64,000 bases of DNA, taken from NCBI GenBank assembly GCA_007745635.1, contig CP036272.1:5850816-5914815 (forward strand), in the 5' to 3' direction. The notes beneath the pieces are model-generated. The model saw only the letters and a list, made by a program, of their open reading frames with translations. It made no database searches and had not been told where the DNA came from. The DNA is from Stieleria bergensis (lineage in GTDB: Bacteria > Planctomycetota > Planctomycetia > Pirellulales > Pirellulaceae). Below are positions 43,257 through 51,726 of this stretch, one piece after another. The position numbers were made by a program, and so were the translations under genes. Position 1 is the stretch's first letter. The number at the start of each line of letters is the position of its first letter.

Positions 43257-44333
43257 TCAGACCGATGGTGTGAAGTCATCATCCGCCTTCAACGCAACGG
43301 CAAAGTGTGCCAGCAGTTGAGCGACATGATCAATGTCATCCATTGAAATCGCTTCCACCGCCGAGTGCATGTAGCGATTGGGGACGGCAACCAAGCCCGT
43401 GGCGACACCGGCACCATGCAGCTGCAGCACGTTGGCATCATTCGGCGTCGCGCGCCCAATGGCAGCAACCTGATACGGGATGTCATTGTGCTCTGCCAAA
43501 TCAATCAGGCGGCGAGCGACTTTATGATTGATGTTAGGGCCTCGAAAGATCACCGGACCACCGCCGAGTCGAATGTCACCTTGAGTGTTCTTGTCAATCG
43601 TGGGGCAATCCGAAGCGTGAGTCACATCCACCGCAATCGCGACGTCGGGTTGAATGCCGCCGGCTGCGGTTTTGGCTCCTCGCAAACCGATTTCTTCTTG
43701 CACGGTCGACACGCTATTCAAGTGACAATCCAACGCCTTTGAAGCGTTGATTTCCTTGGCCCGTCGCAGAGCTTCGATGACCGTCCACGTGCCAGTCTTG
43801 TTGTCCATGCCTGGCCCGCTAACGATGTTGTTCAGCAAAGGACGCATCTCTAGGTTCAGGGTGATTGGATCGCCAATCTGAACCTGTTTGCGAGCTTCTG
43901 CACCGTCAGCCGCTCCGATGTCCAACCACAAGTCGGTCAGCTTGACGACCTTGTTGCGTTCATCGGGTGTCAGCAAGTGAATGGGTTTGCGGCTAATCAC
44001 TGCGGGCAGCGGGCCATCCTCGGTCCAGATGGTCATCGACTGTCCGACCAATTGCTGTGGATCCCAACCACCGATCGTCTGTGCATAGACAAAACCAAAC
44101 TCATCAATGTGGGAAACCAACATCCCGATTTGATCACAGTGGCCGGCGTACAACAGCTTGGGACCGGTTGTGTTTCCAGATTCAGCGATCAGGTTGCCAT
44201 GAATATCGATGCGCACACGATCAGCATGTGGCGTGATGTACTGATTGACCACCTGCTGAATGCGTTCTTCAAACCCAGAAGGGCTGGGCGTTTGAATCAG
44301 TTCTTGGAAAAAGGCATACGATGAATCAATCAT
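43257..44333 (-). CDS. M42 family aminopeptidase
   Basis: This 358-aa protein belongs to the M42 glutamyl aminopeptidase/endoglucanase-like family of large metal-dependent shells. Metal ligands sit in YAGHCDQIGMLV (His/Asp), in SGPGMDNKTGTW (bridging Asp), in TVQEEIGLRGAK (the EE pair, catalytic Glu then ligand) and in VDVTHASD. The C-terminal IATCMHSAVE-like region (NRYMHSAVEAIS) gives the last His. It trims N-terminal residues from peptides in the cytoplasm. No neighbour on the same strand; its long upstream region is the gene-free stretch described separately. Confidence 0.93.
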   Translation of the reverse strand: MIDSSYAFFQELIQTPSPSGFEERIQQVVNQYITPHADRVRIDIHGNLIAESGNTTGPKLLYAGHCDQIGMLVSHIDEFGFVYAQTIGGWDPQQLVGQSMTIWTEDGPLPAVISRKPIHLLTPDERNKVVKLTDLWLDIGAADGAEARKQVQIGDPITLNLEMRPLLNNIVSGPGMDNKTGTWTVIEALRRAKEINASKALDCHLNSVSTVQEEIGLRGAKTAAGGIQPDVAIAVDVTHASDCPTIDKNTQGDIRLGGGPVIFRGPNINHKVARRLIDLAEHNDIPYQVAAIGRATPNDANVLQLHGAGVATGLVAVPNRYMHSAVEAISMDDIDHVAQLLAHFAVALKADDDFTPSV

Positions 44334-45370
44334 TTCTCAAGTCGCAGTGAGGGTTCAGTTTGCAGAGGTCACAGTAGATGCAGGGGACAGGGCGCTAAAA
44401 CGCATTTCAACACGGCCGCCCACCGTGTTGGTAAAACCCGGTCAACCTTCGGTATCGCATCAGGCAAGACCATCATACTGATTCTAGACGTCAGGCTAAG
44501 GTGGCTGGTGACCAGCAATGTGCAAGCGATGCTGATTGTCAGGGCTGATCGGTAAGCTGCGCGGCGGTTAGCGAGCCCAACCAAGGGGCGTCTAGGTTGA
44601 ATTGCCAGTGGAACGCAATTTTTCGGAAAAGTTTTTTTGGGTTTGCCGACGGCTAGGCCACAGGGCTTCAAGACCAAGTGCATTGTGAAAGTGCTGAAAA
44701 TCACGTGTTTTTTGTATGGGGCGATTGCAACACAAGGCGCGTGCTAGGCATAGACAGGACCATCAATCCGGCAATGAGGCTTGTTCCCATAGAAACACTC
44801 TAAAGATCTGGACCGGTTTTGCTCGACAATAATTTCGGATCGGACACCTTTGGCTGAGCTTTCACGAGAAAGCTGGTGGCAGTCGGGTTTTGATTCACCC
44901 AGGGGGGATTTCTGGGAACCGCTTGAAAGGATTGTTTGTGGCTTGAGTCCACAAACACGAATGAACGCGTTGGCGATCATAGCCGAACGTTCCTGGCGTT
45001 AGATAGGTTGGTGAAAACACCCATCACCAACCGGTCTCATAACGTCTTTGGAACGTTTGGCGTTGGTCGCCTTACCACTCAGCTTCTCCTCCCACGCAGA
45101 CAAACTTGTCTGCAACCAACGAAGAAACCAAGCAAGTTATCCCGTCCGGCAAATATCACAGGATGTGTGCCGGGTGGCCTGACCCAGCATTGGAATGGAA
45201 TTGTTCACGGTTATCAAACTGACTGACTGCGTCCACTTGGAAGCAACGAACAGGTTGATGTTTAAGAGCCGAGATCAAGGCCAGGAAGATGAAACGGGCT
45301 ATGAGAACATTGGGTACCAACGCACCATTGTTCGAGGGAATAATCAACGAGGCGTTATGGAGAGCCTGAT
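44334..45370. other. 1-kb gene-free region with structured elements
   Basis: This is the longest stretch without a plausible gene. Frames of 60-110 codons exist but show no conserved motif and disagree with the codon use around them. The left half (44334-44930) shows no clear structure, except the T-rich stretch at 44630-44640. The right half carries four hairpins in a row (44933-45173) and leads into the helix-turn-helix/receiver gene at 45371, which has GGAG seven to ten bases upstream. A structured RNA or a long regulated leader is likely here. Confidence 0.55.
44933..45173. other. Array of four hairpins, candidate structured RNA
   Basis: Hairpins: TGTTTGTGG/CCACAAACA (44933-44941 with 44949-44957, 7-base loop); GGTTGGTG/CACCAACC (45006-45013 with 45025-45032); GCAGACAA/TTGTCTGC (45096-45103 with 45106-45113); and CCGGCA...TGCCGG (45146-45151 with 45168-45173) with an inner CACA-GGA-TGTG. 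None has a T tract. Regular spacing within 240 bases in a gene-free zone suggests an RNA or leader with function. I recognise no Rfam family. Confidence 0.45.
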
Positions 45371-45943
45371 ATGAAGGTCTTTACGACTGGACAGGTCGCC
45401 AAGATTTGCAAAGTCGCACCCCGAACCGTTTCAAAATGGTTCGATTCGGGGCGTTTGAAAGGCTACCGAATTCCAGGATCACAAGATCGTCGTATTCCTC
45501 GTGAATACCTGATCAAGTTCCTTAAGGAACACGGTATGCCCTTGGGTGACCTGGAAGACGAAGCGATGGCCAAGTGCCTAATCGTCGCCCAGGACCAAGT
45601 GCTAATCGAGAACCTGAAGCGAGAACTGCTACCGGAAAAATCGTTTAAAGTCGCCGTCGCTGCAAGCGGTTTTGAAGCTGGCATTCAGGCCGAAAGCTTC
45701 ACTCCCGATTGCATTATCGTAGACTTTTCGATTGGAAAGATTGAAGCCGTTCAGATTTGTCAAAACCTGCGAAAGAATCCAGACTTCGCAGACGTCATTC
45801 TGATCGCTCTGCTGCCCAACGATGGTCAGCCGATGAGCTTCGACCGTAGTAGCATCAACGAAACGTTCAAAAACCCGTTCGACGCCCGTCTGCTGGCCGA
45901 ACGATTGCGAACGCTCGTTGGATCAAAGAAAGAGTTGGTTTGA
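45371..45943 (+). CDS. Helix-turn-helix protein with receiver domain
   Basis: This 190-aa protein joins an excisionase/MerR-type helix-turn-helix (FTTGQVAKICKVAPRTVSKWFDSGRLKGYRIPGSQDRRIPREYLIKFLKEHG) to a receiver-like domain (about 65-185). The likely phospho-acceptor Asp is in DCIIVDFSIGK and the conserved Lys in ETFKNPFD. The acidic pair that normally holds Mg near the start is AQD here (LIVAQDQVLIEN), so phosphorylation may be weak or absent. DNA-binding at the N-terminus is the reverse of the usual response-regulator order. A good ribosome site (GGAGAG) precedes ATG. A strong terminator follows at 46003. Target genes unknown. Confidence 0.78.
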   Translation: MKVFTTGQVAKICKVAPRTVSKWFDSGRLKGYRIPGSQDRRIPREYLIKFLKEHGMPLGDLEDEAMAKCLIVAQDQVLIENLKRELLPEKSFKVAVAASGFEAGIQAESFTPDCIIVDFSIGKIEAVQICQNLRKNPDFADVILIALLPNDGQPMSFDRSSINETFKNPFDARLLAERLRTLVGSKKELV

Positions 45944-46002
45944 TAGCTGGTTAACGCACATCCTCGATGTGAATTCCGACTGTCACCGCCAACTGAGCTC
46001 AC

Positions 46003-46041
46003 AAACGTCACGCATTTCCCGCAAATGCGTGACGTTTTTTT
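46003..46041 (+). terminator. Strong rho-independent terminator
   Basis: A 15-bp perfect stem, 46003-46017 with 46023-46037 (AAACGTCACGCATTT), loop CCCGC and seven T at 46035-46041. It ends the helix-turn-helix/receiver transcript before moaC. Confidence 0.95.
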
Positions 46042-46087
46042 ATGCGCTCAACTGCCGTCATTTCTACCTCGTTCCCATTATCAACTC

Positions 46088-46615
46088 ATGGCTTCGTCCC
46101 ATTTTGATCCCTCCGGCAACGCACACATGGTCGATGTCTCTGCCAAAGAGATCACCCGACGCATCGCTGTGGCCTGTGCCGATGTCCAACTCAGCCCTCA
46201 AGCCGCCCAGCAAATCCGGGACGGTTCAGCGGGGAAGGGTGACGTGCTAAATGTCGCTCGCCTCGCCGCCATTCAAGCCTCCAAGTGGACCAGCCACCTG
46301 ATTCCACTGTGCCACGCAATCCCCATCGAAAGCGTTTCAGTGACCTTTCAATGGCTGACCGAACCCAAACCGGCCGCTGGCACCAAAGCCCCCGCCACGC
46401 CCCAAAGTCTGCGCTGTGAGGTGACAGCAGTCACCAGCGGCAAAACTGGGATCGAGATGGAAGCGATGACTGCTGCAAGCACGGCCGCCCTGACCATCTA
46501 TGACATGCTTAAAAGTGTCGACAAAGCGATTCAAATCGGCCCGATCTGGCTGACCAAAAAGTCCGGGGGCCGCAGCGGCGATTACTCCAGCGACCTGCCA
46601 CCCAAATCGGCATGA
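46088..46615 (+). CDS. moaC: Cyclic pyranopterin monophosphate synthase MoaC
   Basis: MoaC converts the MoaA product (3',8-cyclo-GTP) into cPMP in molybdenum cofactor synthesis. The 175-aa protein has the family blocks MVDVSAKEITRRIAVA, GKGDVLNVARLAAIQASKWTSHLIPLCHAIPI, VTSGKTGIEMEAMTAASTAALTIYDMLKSVDK and the C-terminal TKKSGGRSGDY. ATG 46088 is used because the family starts there and the open frame upstream overlaps the terminator. No other moa/moe gene is in the window. Confidence 0.94.
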   Translation: MASSHFDPSGNAHMVDVSAKEITRRIAVACADVQLSPQAAQQIRDGSAGKGDVLNVARLAAIQASKWTSHLIPLCHAIPIESVSVTFQWLTEPKPAAGTKAPATPQSLRCEVTAVTSGKTGIEMEAMTAASTAALTIYDMLKSVDKAIQIGPIWLTKKSGGRSGDYSSDLPPKSA

Positions 46616-47028
46616 CTGCTAATGGAACGGCTTTCCATCGCCGCCTCGCCACTCAGGTTGCCTCTGGCCAAAACAGCGGGCGGGCAACACGGCGGCACGG
46701 CTGCGGCGATTGGTCGCCCCCAAACATTCTGTTATGCACCGCGTCCGATTGCGGTCGATGTGGTGTTACGAGTGGGAAATTGCCCGCTGACCGCGTTTTT
46801 TTCTTCGCGGAGTGATTTCTGGCCTTTGCATTTCGGCCCTGCTTTGCAAGGTTGGGTACACAGAAAACGGTGCCATCTGCAACGCGTGCCGAGGTCCACA
46901 GCAGGGCCCATCAGCAATGGCGGCAGGTTCCCGACAATATCCACGCTGGAGAGAGGCACCTGCATCGCTTGGCGATGCGGGCAACTCTGTTCCCGATCGC
47001 TTTGTCTCATTGCCAATTTCACGCCACA
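46616..47028. other. Intergenic region, no supported gene
   Basis: Overlapping long frames on both strands (46622-47380 plus, 46732-47709 minus) run through this 413-base stretch and into the polyprenyl synthase gene, so they are shadows. I see no promoter, terminator or repeat I can defend. Confidence 0.5.
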
Positions 47029-48213
47029 ATGGAACGCTCCCAAACTCGCTATCCGGTCTCTGAGTCCGCAGATCTTCGGAGCGTTGCGCCTGCGTCCAAC
47101 GAAGTTGGCATCATTGGGGGCGGCACCCAGGCAGATGGGGACGCCATCGCAATCGCCCCGGCAACCCAGAATGCCTCTCCAGAGAGTCACAAACTGCCGT
47201 CGGCGGCCCGCGCGAACCCCGTGCTGCAAATGCTGTACGGCCCAATTATCGATCAGCTTGCTGAGGTTGAAGCTCGCATTCAACACGAAATGCAAAGCCC
47301 CTACGAAGATGTCGCCGCTTTGCTGCGTCACGGCATCCAATTGGGCGGCAAACGGCTGCGGCCAGCGATCCACTTGTTGATGGCCAAGGCTCTTGAACAA
47401 CAATGCGTTGGGAATCAACATCCACCTGAGAGTGACTCTCACGTCGTCATCGGCGTGGTCCTGGAAATGATCCACACCGCGACCTTGGTGCACGACGACG
47501 TGCTCGATCAGGCAGAAACACGTCGCCACGTCCCCACCATCAATGCCCAGTGGAACGAACACACCAGCATTTTGCTGGGCGACTATCTGTTCGCACAGAG
47601 TTATCGCCTGGCGGCAACACTGGAGAACACTCGAACTTGCCGCTGGGTTGGCGAAGCAGCACGACTGGTCTGCCAAGGTGAACTCCGCCAAGTGTTGCAG
47701 CGAGACCAACTTGAGCTCGATCGCGAAACCTACTTTGAGATCATTCGCGGCAAAACCGCTGAACTCTGCCGCGTCGCCTGCTCGCTAGCGGCGGCCGAAG
47801 CAGGCTGCGATGAAAAGATGATTTCCCAAGTGAGCGAATACGGCGACGCCCTGGGAATCGCTTTCCAAATTGCTGACGACTACCTTGATCTATGGGGTCA
47901 GGATGATGCGGTCGGCAAAACGCTGGGCACCGACTTGCAACAAGGAAAGATGACGCTGCCCGTCATCCGACTACTGGAAACGCTTTCGGATACCGATCGC
48001 AACACCGTGATCGAAATCCTGCAAGGACCGGCCGACAAACGCGTGAAAGCCATTTTGCCCTGGCTGAATCAATCCGACGCCAAATCCTTTACACAGCAAG
48101 TCGCCAACGACTTCAAAGAGAAAGCTCTGCAAGCGCTTGAGCCCTTGGTCGATTCACCCGCCAAAGCATCGCTGATTCGCATCGCAGAGTTCTCCGTTGA
48201 GCGGCCTTTCTAA
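47029..48213 (+). CDS. Long-chain polyprenyl diphosphate synthase
   Basis: This 394-aa enzyme elongates allylic diphosphates with IPP to a C30-C45 chain, used for menaquinone side chains. Motifs: GGKRLRPAIHLLMA, the first Asp-rich motif DDVLD (about 156-160) in VHDDVLDQAETRR, GDYLFAQSY, RGKTAELCRVAC and the second Asp-rich motif DDYLD (about 283-287) in QIADDYLD. The length is 60-80 aa longer than IspB owing to a poorly conserved N-terminus; ATG 47029 (MERSQTRYP) already trims it, and the true start could be further in. Chain length cannot be told by eye. Confidence 0.9.
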   Translation: MERSQTRYPVSESADLRSVAPASNEVGIIGGGTQADGDAIAIAPATQNASPESHKLPSAARANPVLQMLYGPIIDQLAEVEARIQHEMQSPYEDVAALLRHGIQLGGKRLRPAIHLLMAKALEQQCVGNQHPPESDSHVVIGVVLEMIHTATLVHDDVLDQAETRRHVPTINAQWNEHTSILLGDYLFAQSYRLAATLENTRTCRWVGEAARLVCQGELRQVLQRDQLELDRETYFEIIRGKTAELCRVACSLAAAEAGCDEKMISQVSEYGDALGIAFQIADDYLDLWGQDDAVGKTLGTDLQQGKMTLPVIRLLETLSDTDRNTVIEILQGPADKRVKAILPWLNQSDAKSFTQQVANDFKEKALQALEPLVDSPAKASLIRIAEFSVERPF

Positions 48214-48259
48214 GGCCGCACGTGAGCCTCTCGCAGCGATCGCACCGATCTGGGTGCGT

Positions 48260-49033
48260 CTAAAAATTTGCCTTGGGCTGATGCGTGACACTGTTCTGAG
48301 GCAAATCAATTGGCAGACTGGACTTGGCCTGATGGCTTCGCGTCTTGTAGTTAGGCGCTGGCACGGGCGTGACGACAGGCGACTGCACGGGCGTGACGAC
48401 AGGCGACTGCACGGCTGGCTGACTCGCTGGCGTGCTCGCTTGATCACTTTCAGATGGGTCATGGGTCACCGAGTGAAACCAGCGCACTTCGCCCTCAGTG
48501 ACCTGCGTCTCCGATGTGACCGCGACCTGCTTGAGATGTCGCAAGCGAATCATGCGCAGGATCGATCGCTGCATCATTGGACTCCCCAACTGTCCGGGGA
48601 ATTGAATGCCGATTGCCTGTAATTGGCTGTGCAACTGGGCAGAGACCGGTTGCCGCACGGTTTCCGCTCGCGCCATGACAACTGTCGGATCTTTGGCAAT
48701 CTGCAAGAGTTGCTTTAGATCATCAATCGAGATCGGACAAAGAGATTCCTGGACAAAGGCAAATTCGCCGCTAGCATGCCGGACACCGGTCTCACCGGCG
48801 ACTTGAATCCCGCGTGGCTGCTGATGAGTGACTAACTTGATGCGATGATCCGTCTCGGCCAGTGACTTGACCACCGCCACCGTTTGGTCCAAGCTTCCGT
48901 CATCGACCACAATGACTTCATACACAATGTTCAGGCTGTCCACCAAGGCGTCGGCAATGACCTTCAAATGTGACTCAACGGCCTGCTGCTGATCACGTAC
49001 TGGGACGACGATAGAAAAGTCGATCGCGCTCAT
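48260..49033 (-). CDS. Atypical glycosyltransferase family 2 protein
   Basis: This 257-aa protein has the GT2 nucleotide-sugar fold start (IDFSIVVPVRDQ, YEVIVVDDGSLDQTV). At the place of the metal-binding DxD motif it reads FAFVQESLCPI, so the acidic pair is missing; activity is therefore doubtful. The last ~45 residues are a Pro/Val/Gln tail with two exact QSPVVTPV repeats, encoded by a 24-base tandem repeat at 48361-48408. ATG 49033 is chosen at the start of the fold. No membrane helix is seen. Its partner and acceptor are unknown. It is convergent with the polyprenyl synthase gene. Confidence 0.7.
   Translation of the reverse strand: MSAIDFSIVVPVRDQQQAVESHLKVIADALVDSLNIVYEVIVVDDGSLDQTVAVVKSLAETDHRIKLVTHQQPRGIQVAGETGVRHASGEFAFVQESLCPISIDDLKQLLQIAKDPTVVMARAETVRQPVSAQLHSQLQAIGIQFPGQLGSPMMQRSILRMIRLRHLKQVAVTSETQVTEGEVRWFHSVTHDPSESDQASTPASQPAVQSPVVTPVQSPVVTPVPAPNYKTRSHQAKSSLPIDLPQNSVTHQPKANF
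48361..48408. repeat. 24-bp coding tandem repeat in the GT2 tail
   Basis: The 24-base unit starting gcacgggcgtgacgac at 48361-48384 is exactly repeated at 48385-48408, with a partial third copy following. It codes for the QSPVVTPV repeats. Confidence 0.85.
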
Positions 49034-49367
49034 GACGTGGGACACCTTGAATGGGAATTGTCGATTGCCTAGCTGATCAACTATCGACTCTGATAAAGAC
49101 AAGAATTCAGCGTCGGGGCAATCGTCGGTCAAACGCCATGAAATTTCTACCGGATGTTCCGAAACATTGGGATGCGCCTATAATCCAGCCCTCCTTTGCC
49201 CGGGGACCAAGCACGCTAGAGGCAGTGCACTGAGCAGCATGGATTGTGGCTAAACACCATTGGCCTGCGTTTCGATGCTGTCGTTGCCCCACCGATCATG
49301 CTGATGATTCAACGGCCGAACACCAAACTTCGCTTTCACCCAACAGCTGCCTGCGGCTTGTAGAGCT
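49034..49367. other. Divergent intergenic region GT2/hisI
   Basis: 334 bases between divergent genes. It contains a good promoter candidate for hisI at 49157-49184 and no gene that I can support. Confidence 0.5.
49157..49184 (+). promoter_or_regulatory. Sigma70-type promoter upstream of hisI
   Basis: Perfect -10 TATAAT (49179-49184) with TTCCGA (49157-49162) 16 bases upstream. Transcription would begin about 175 bases before hisI. Confidence 0.5.
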
Positions 49368-49817
49368 ATGACCGAACCAAAACCCTCAGAGACCGCCGGA
49401 CAAGTTGATGGGCAAGATGCCACGGCGGTCGCCGCCATTGCTGACTTCAGCAAAGCCACTCATGGTCTGCTGCCTGCGATCGCGCAGGATGCTGACTCGG
49501 GGGAGATCCTGATGATGGCCTGGATGAATGCAGCGACACTGCGCGAGACCATCGAGACCGGCCAAGCGACGTACTTTAGCCGTTCACGCAATCAACCTTG
49601 GCGCAAAGGCGAAACCAGTGGCCACCGCCAGCAGGTTGTCGAAGTCCGAGTGGATTGCGATCGGGACACGATTCTGCTGAAGGTGCACCAATCGGGCGCG
49701 GCGTGCCACAAAGGCTATCGCTCGTGCTTCTTCCGCAAAGTCGACACCGCAGGCACGAACCTAGAGGTTGCTGAAACGCGTTTGGTTGACCCCGCCAGCG
49801 TGTATGGGAAAAGATAG
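49368..49817 (+). CDS. hisI: Phosphoribosyl-AMP cyclohydrolase
   Basis: HisI hydrolyses phosphoribosyl-AMP in the third step of histidine synthesis. The 149-aa single-domain protein has all family blocks: [53 protein letters not shown] and the zinc cysteines in [14 protein letters not shown]. No HisE (pyrophosphohydrolase) fusion is present and no other his gene is nearby. ATG 49368 gives a 25-residue lead-in that is not conserved. Confidence 0.95.
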   Translation: MTEPKPSETAGQVDGQDATAVAAIADFSKATHGLLPAIAQDADSGEILMMAWMNAATLRETIETGQATYFSRSRNQPWRKGETSGHRQQVVEVRVDCDRDTILLKVHQSGAACHKGYRSCFFRKVDTAGTNLEVAETRLVDPASVYGKR

Positions 49818-49853
49818 GCCTGCGTCCCCTTTTTGCTCAGACTGTCCGATGAC

Positions 49854-49872
49854 GGTCACGATGACCGTGACC
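49854..49872. repeat. Hairpin between convergent hisI and propeller gene
   Basis: GGTCACG (49854-49860) and CGTGACC (49866-49872) form a 7-bp stem with five-base loop ATGAC. No T tract, so it may serve as a weak transcription barrier between the two genes. Confidence 0.5.
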
Positions 49873-49891
49873 TCAACGGGCTTGAGAGTGA

Positions 49892-51139
49892 CTATTTCTT
49901 TCGAAAGCAGCGAACAATGCCGTCGTCATCGGCAATGAACAGTTCGTCACCGGTGACAGCAACGCCGCCGATAAACGAACCACGAACTTCATAGGTCCAT
50001 TTCTCGCGACCATCTTGCAAAGACAATCTTAGCAGGCGCCCATCGGTTGCTGGCACCCACACGTCATCTCCGGCGATCACAGGTGAAGCGTCACTGCGCC
50101 TCCGCAGCGTGTGACGCCACAGTCGCTTGCCAGTCTTGAGATCCAACGCGTCAATGTGTTTCCGTTGACTGCTGACAATGACCACTTCGCCATTGGTGGC
50201 AGCACTGCTGCGATAGTCTTGATCTTGTTCCAGGTCTTGATAGGCCCAGAGCTGTTTCATGGTTTTCAGATCAAACGCAAAGACAATGCCGTCCATCACA
50301 GGAACGATGGCATAGTCACCACAGATCGCCGGCGTGCTCCCGGTGGGCCCGGAGAGTGGCAATGACTTTGCAGCCGACTTGCCGCTTTTTAAATCAACGA
50401 TATGCAGTCGAGCATCACAGCCGCCAAGAAAAGTCCGATCGCCGGAGATGGAGGGCGAACATTGAATCTGATCCTCGGCCTCATAAACCCAGCGTTGCTT
50501 GCCAGTCTGATCGTCCAAGCTATAGAGTTTCCCATCTTGGCTGGCAATCAAAATTGAATCCTTGTAGACCGCAGCGGCGCCACTGATTTCGCCGGCCGTG
50601 CTGTGCTTCCAGAGTTCTTTGCCGTCGCCAACCTGCAAGGCATAAACTTGGCCATCGACATCACCGATGATCAGCTTGCCCTGGTGAACCATAGGAGCCG
50701 CCAGAAAGCCGGTTTCGTAATCCTTCATCCACAACAGCTTGCCAGTTTGTCGAGACAGCGCGTAGACCTTGCCAAAGACATCTGCAACAAACACAGCCTC
50801 TGCGGTCACGATAGGCTCACCTTCAATCGCTTCGTCGGCGGTGAACTCCCAAGCGACCTGCAGTTCAGCAGGCAACGTATTGGTAATCGCGCCGGTGCCC
50901 TGTGCATTTCCGCGTGGCCACAACCATTGTCCCGTGGAGGGCTGGGCGGGCACTGTTTGGGGCTGGGCGTCTTGCGGCGTGCTGGATGCTGGCGTACTGG
51001 ATGCTGGGGGCGGAGCAGCCTGAGAGGTTCCTTGTGCCAAGACGCTCAAGACACAGACGCAAGAGGCTGCCCACGTCCAATGAGCTCCTCGGACCAAACA
51101 GCGGCAAAGAACCGAGGCGGGTTGACGGCAATTTTTCAT
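49892..51139 (-). CDS. PQQ-like/BamB-like beta-propeller protein
   Basis: This 415-aa exported protein has a signal peptide (TWAASCVCVLSVLAQGTSQA) and an Ala/Pro/Ser/Gln linker. The body is an eight-bladed PQQ-type propeller; blade ends recur as GKVYALSRQTGKLLW, GQVYALQVGDGKELW, GKLYSLDDQTGKQRW, GIVFAFDLKTMKQLW, KHIDALDLKTGKRLW and GRLLRLSLQDGREKW. Such proteins bind partners rather than PQQ unless catalytic residues are present; none is visible. ATG 51139 or 51169 are possible starts; the frame up to 51574 is not conserved. It is divergent from aroDE. Confidence 0.8.
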   Translation of the reverse strand: MKNCRQPASVLCRCLVRGAHWTWAASCVCVLSVLAQGTSQAAPPPASSTPASSTPQDAQPQTVPAQPSTGQWLWPRGNAQGTGAITNTLPAELQVAWEFTADEAIEGEPIVTAEAVFVADVFGKVYALSRQTGKLLWMKDYETGFLAAPMVHQGKLIIGDVDGQVYALQVGDGKELWKHSTAGEISGAAAVYKDSILIASQDGKLYSLDDQTGKQRWVYEAEDQIQCSPSISGDRTFLGGCDARLHIVDLKSGKSAAKSLPLSGPTGSTPAICGDYAIVPVMDGIVFAFDLKTMKQLWAYQDLEQDQDYRSSAATNGEVVIVSSQRKHIDALDLKTGKRLWRHTLRRRSDASPVIAGDDVWVPATDGRLLRLSLQDGREKWTYEVRGSFIGGVAVTGDELFIADDDGIVRCFRKK

Positions 51140-51726
51140 GGGTTTGAGTCTGGTGAGGAGAGAAATCATTGAGGAAAACGACCTTTGCGGCGTTAAATCG
51201 CCAGCTCCAAGGTGGCTTCCGGGGATGCCATCCTTGCCGGTCCTGAAGCATGCTTGACGGGGCGTGTGTCCTGGGATCGTTGCCAGAGACGGGCTCAGAT
51301 TGAGGCAACCGTTTCGGGAATCCAATTTCCCCCCTGATACTTCAATAGCCTTCTGCGTATTATAGACGACAGTTGCGAATCGGATGTGTCTACAATTCGA
51401 TACCCTGCCTGGCTGGAGCAGACAGAATGCCCTGCCGGGGCAAAATTTCGGGGTCGAAAACGGGCCGCCGCGGGTGGTTGCGAACGCATTTTCGGCCAGA
51501 ACGTGGCTTTTTGCAGATGACTTTTCCATGGCAATCCTTGTCTTGGCACGGGTTGTCACGGCACGGGTTGTCACGGCACTCTCTGAGGTGGCGTGAGGTC
51601 AGCGTTTGCAGAAACGATTCGCTCAAACAAATAATTTGCATGATCGGTGACGGTTCTGGCAGCCTTTGGGCAGCCGACGAGGAGAGTCTCCAGGCCGTCC
51701 GTCCCTGCCTTGATGAAACATCCAAA
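51140..51726. other. Divergent intergenic region upstream of aroDE
   Basis: 587 bases with frames open on both strands but no conserved start. It holds a 15-base tandem repeat at 51545-51574 (GGCACGGGTTGTCAC twice, then a partial copy). No clear promoter hexamer pair was found. Confidence 0.5.
51545..51574. repeat. 15-bp tandem repeat GGCACGGGTTGTCAC
   Basis: Two identical 15-base copies (51545-51559, 51560-51574) and a partial third copy, in the leader region about 150 bases before aroDE. Confidence 0.75.

Noticed and set aside
44369-45226. Small frames of 78-111 codons in the gene-free stretch
   Set aside because: No ribosome site, conserved motif or consistent codon use; they conflict with the hairpins that occupy the same region.
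46622-47380. 252-codon plus-strand frame between moaC and the prenyl synthase
   Set aside because: It overlaps the confirmed synthase in another frame and the unique part has no family features.
46732-47709. 325-codon minus-strand frame
   Set aside because: It is antisense to the polyprenyl synthase gene and has no recognisable motif; length reflects the base composition of this genome.
48361-48420. Possible CRISPR-like repeats
   Set aside because: Units of 24 bases are adjacent without spacers and encode a protein repeat inside the GT2 gene.
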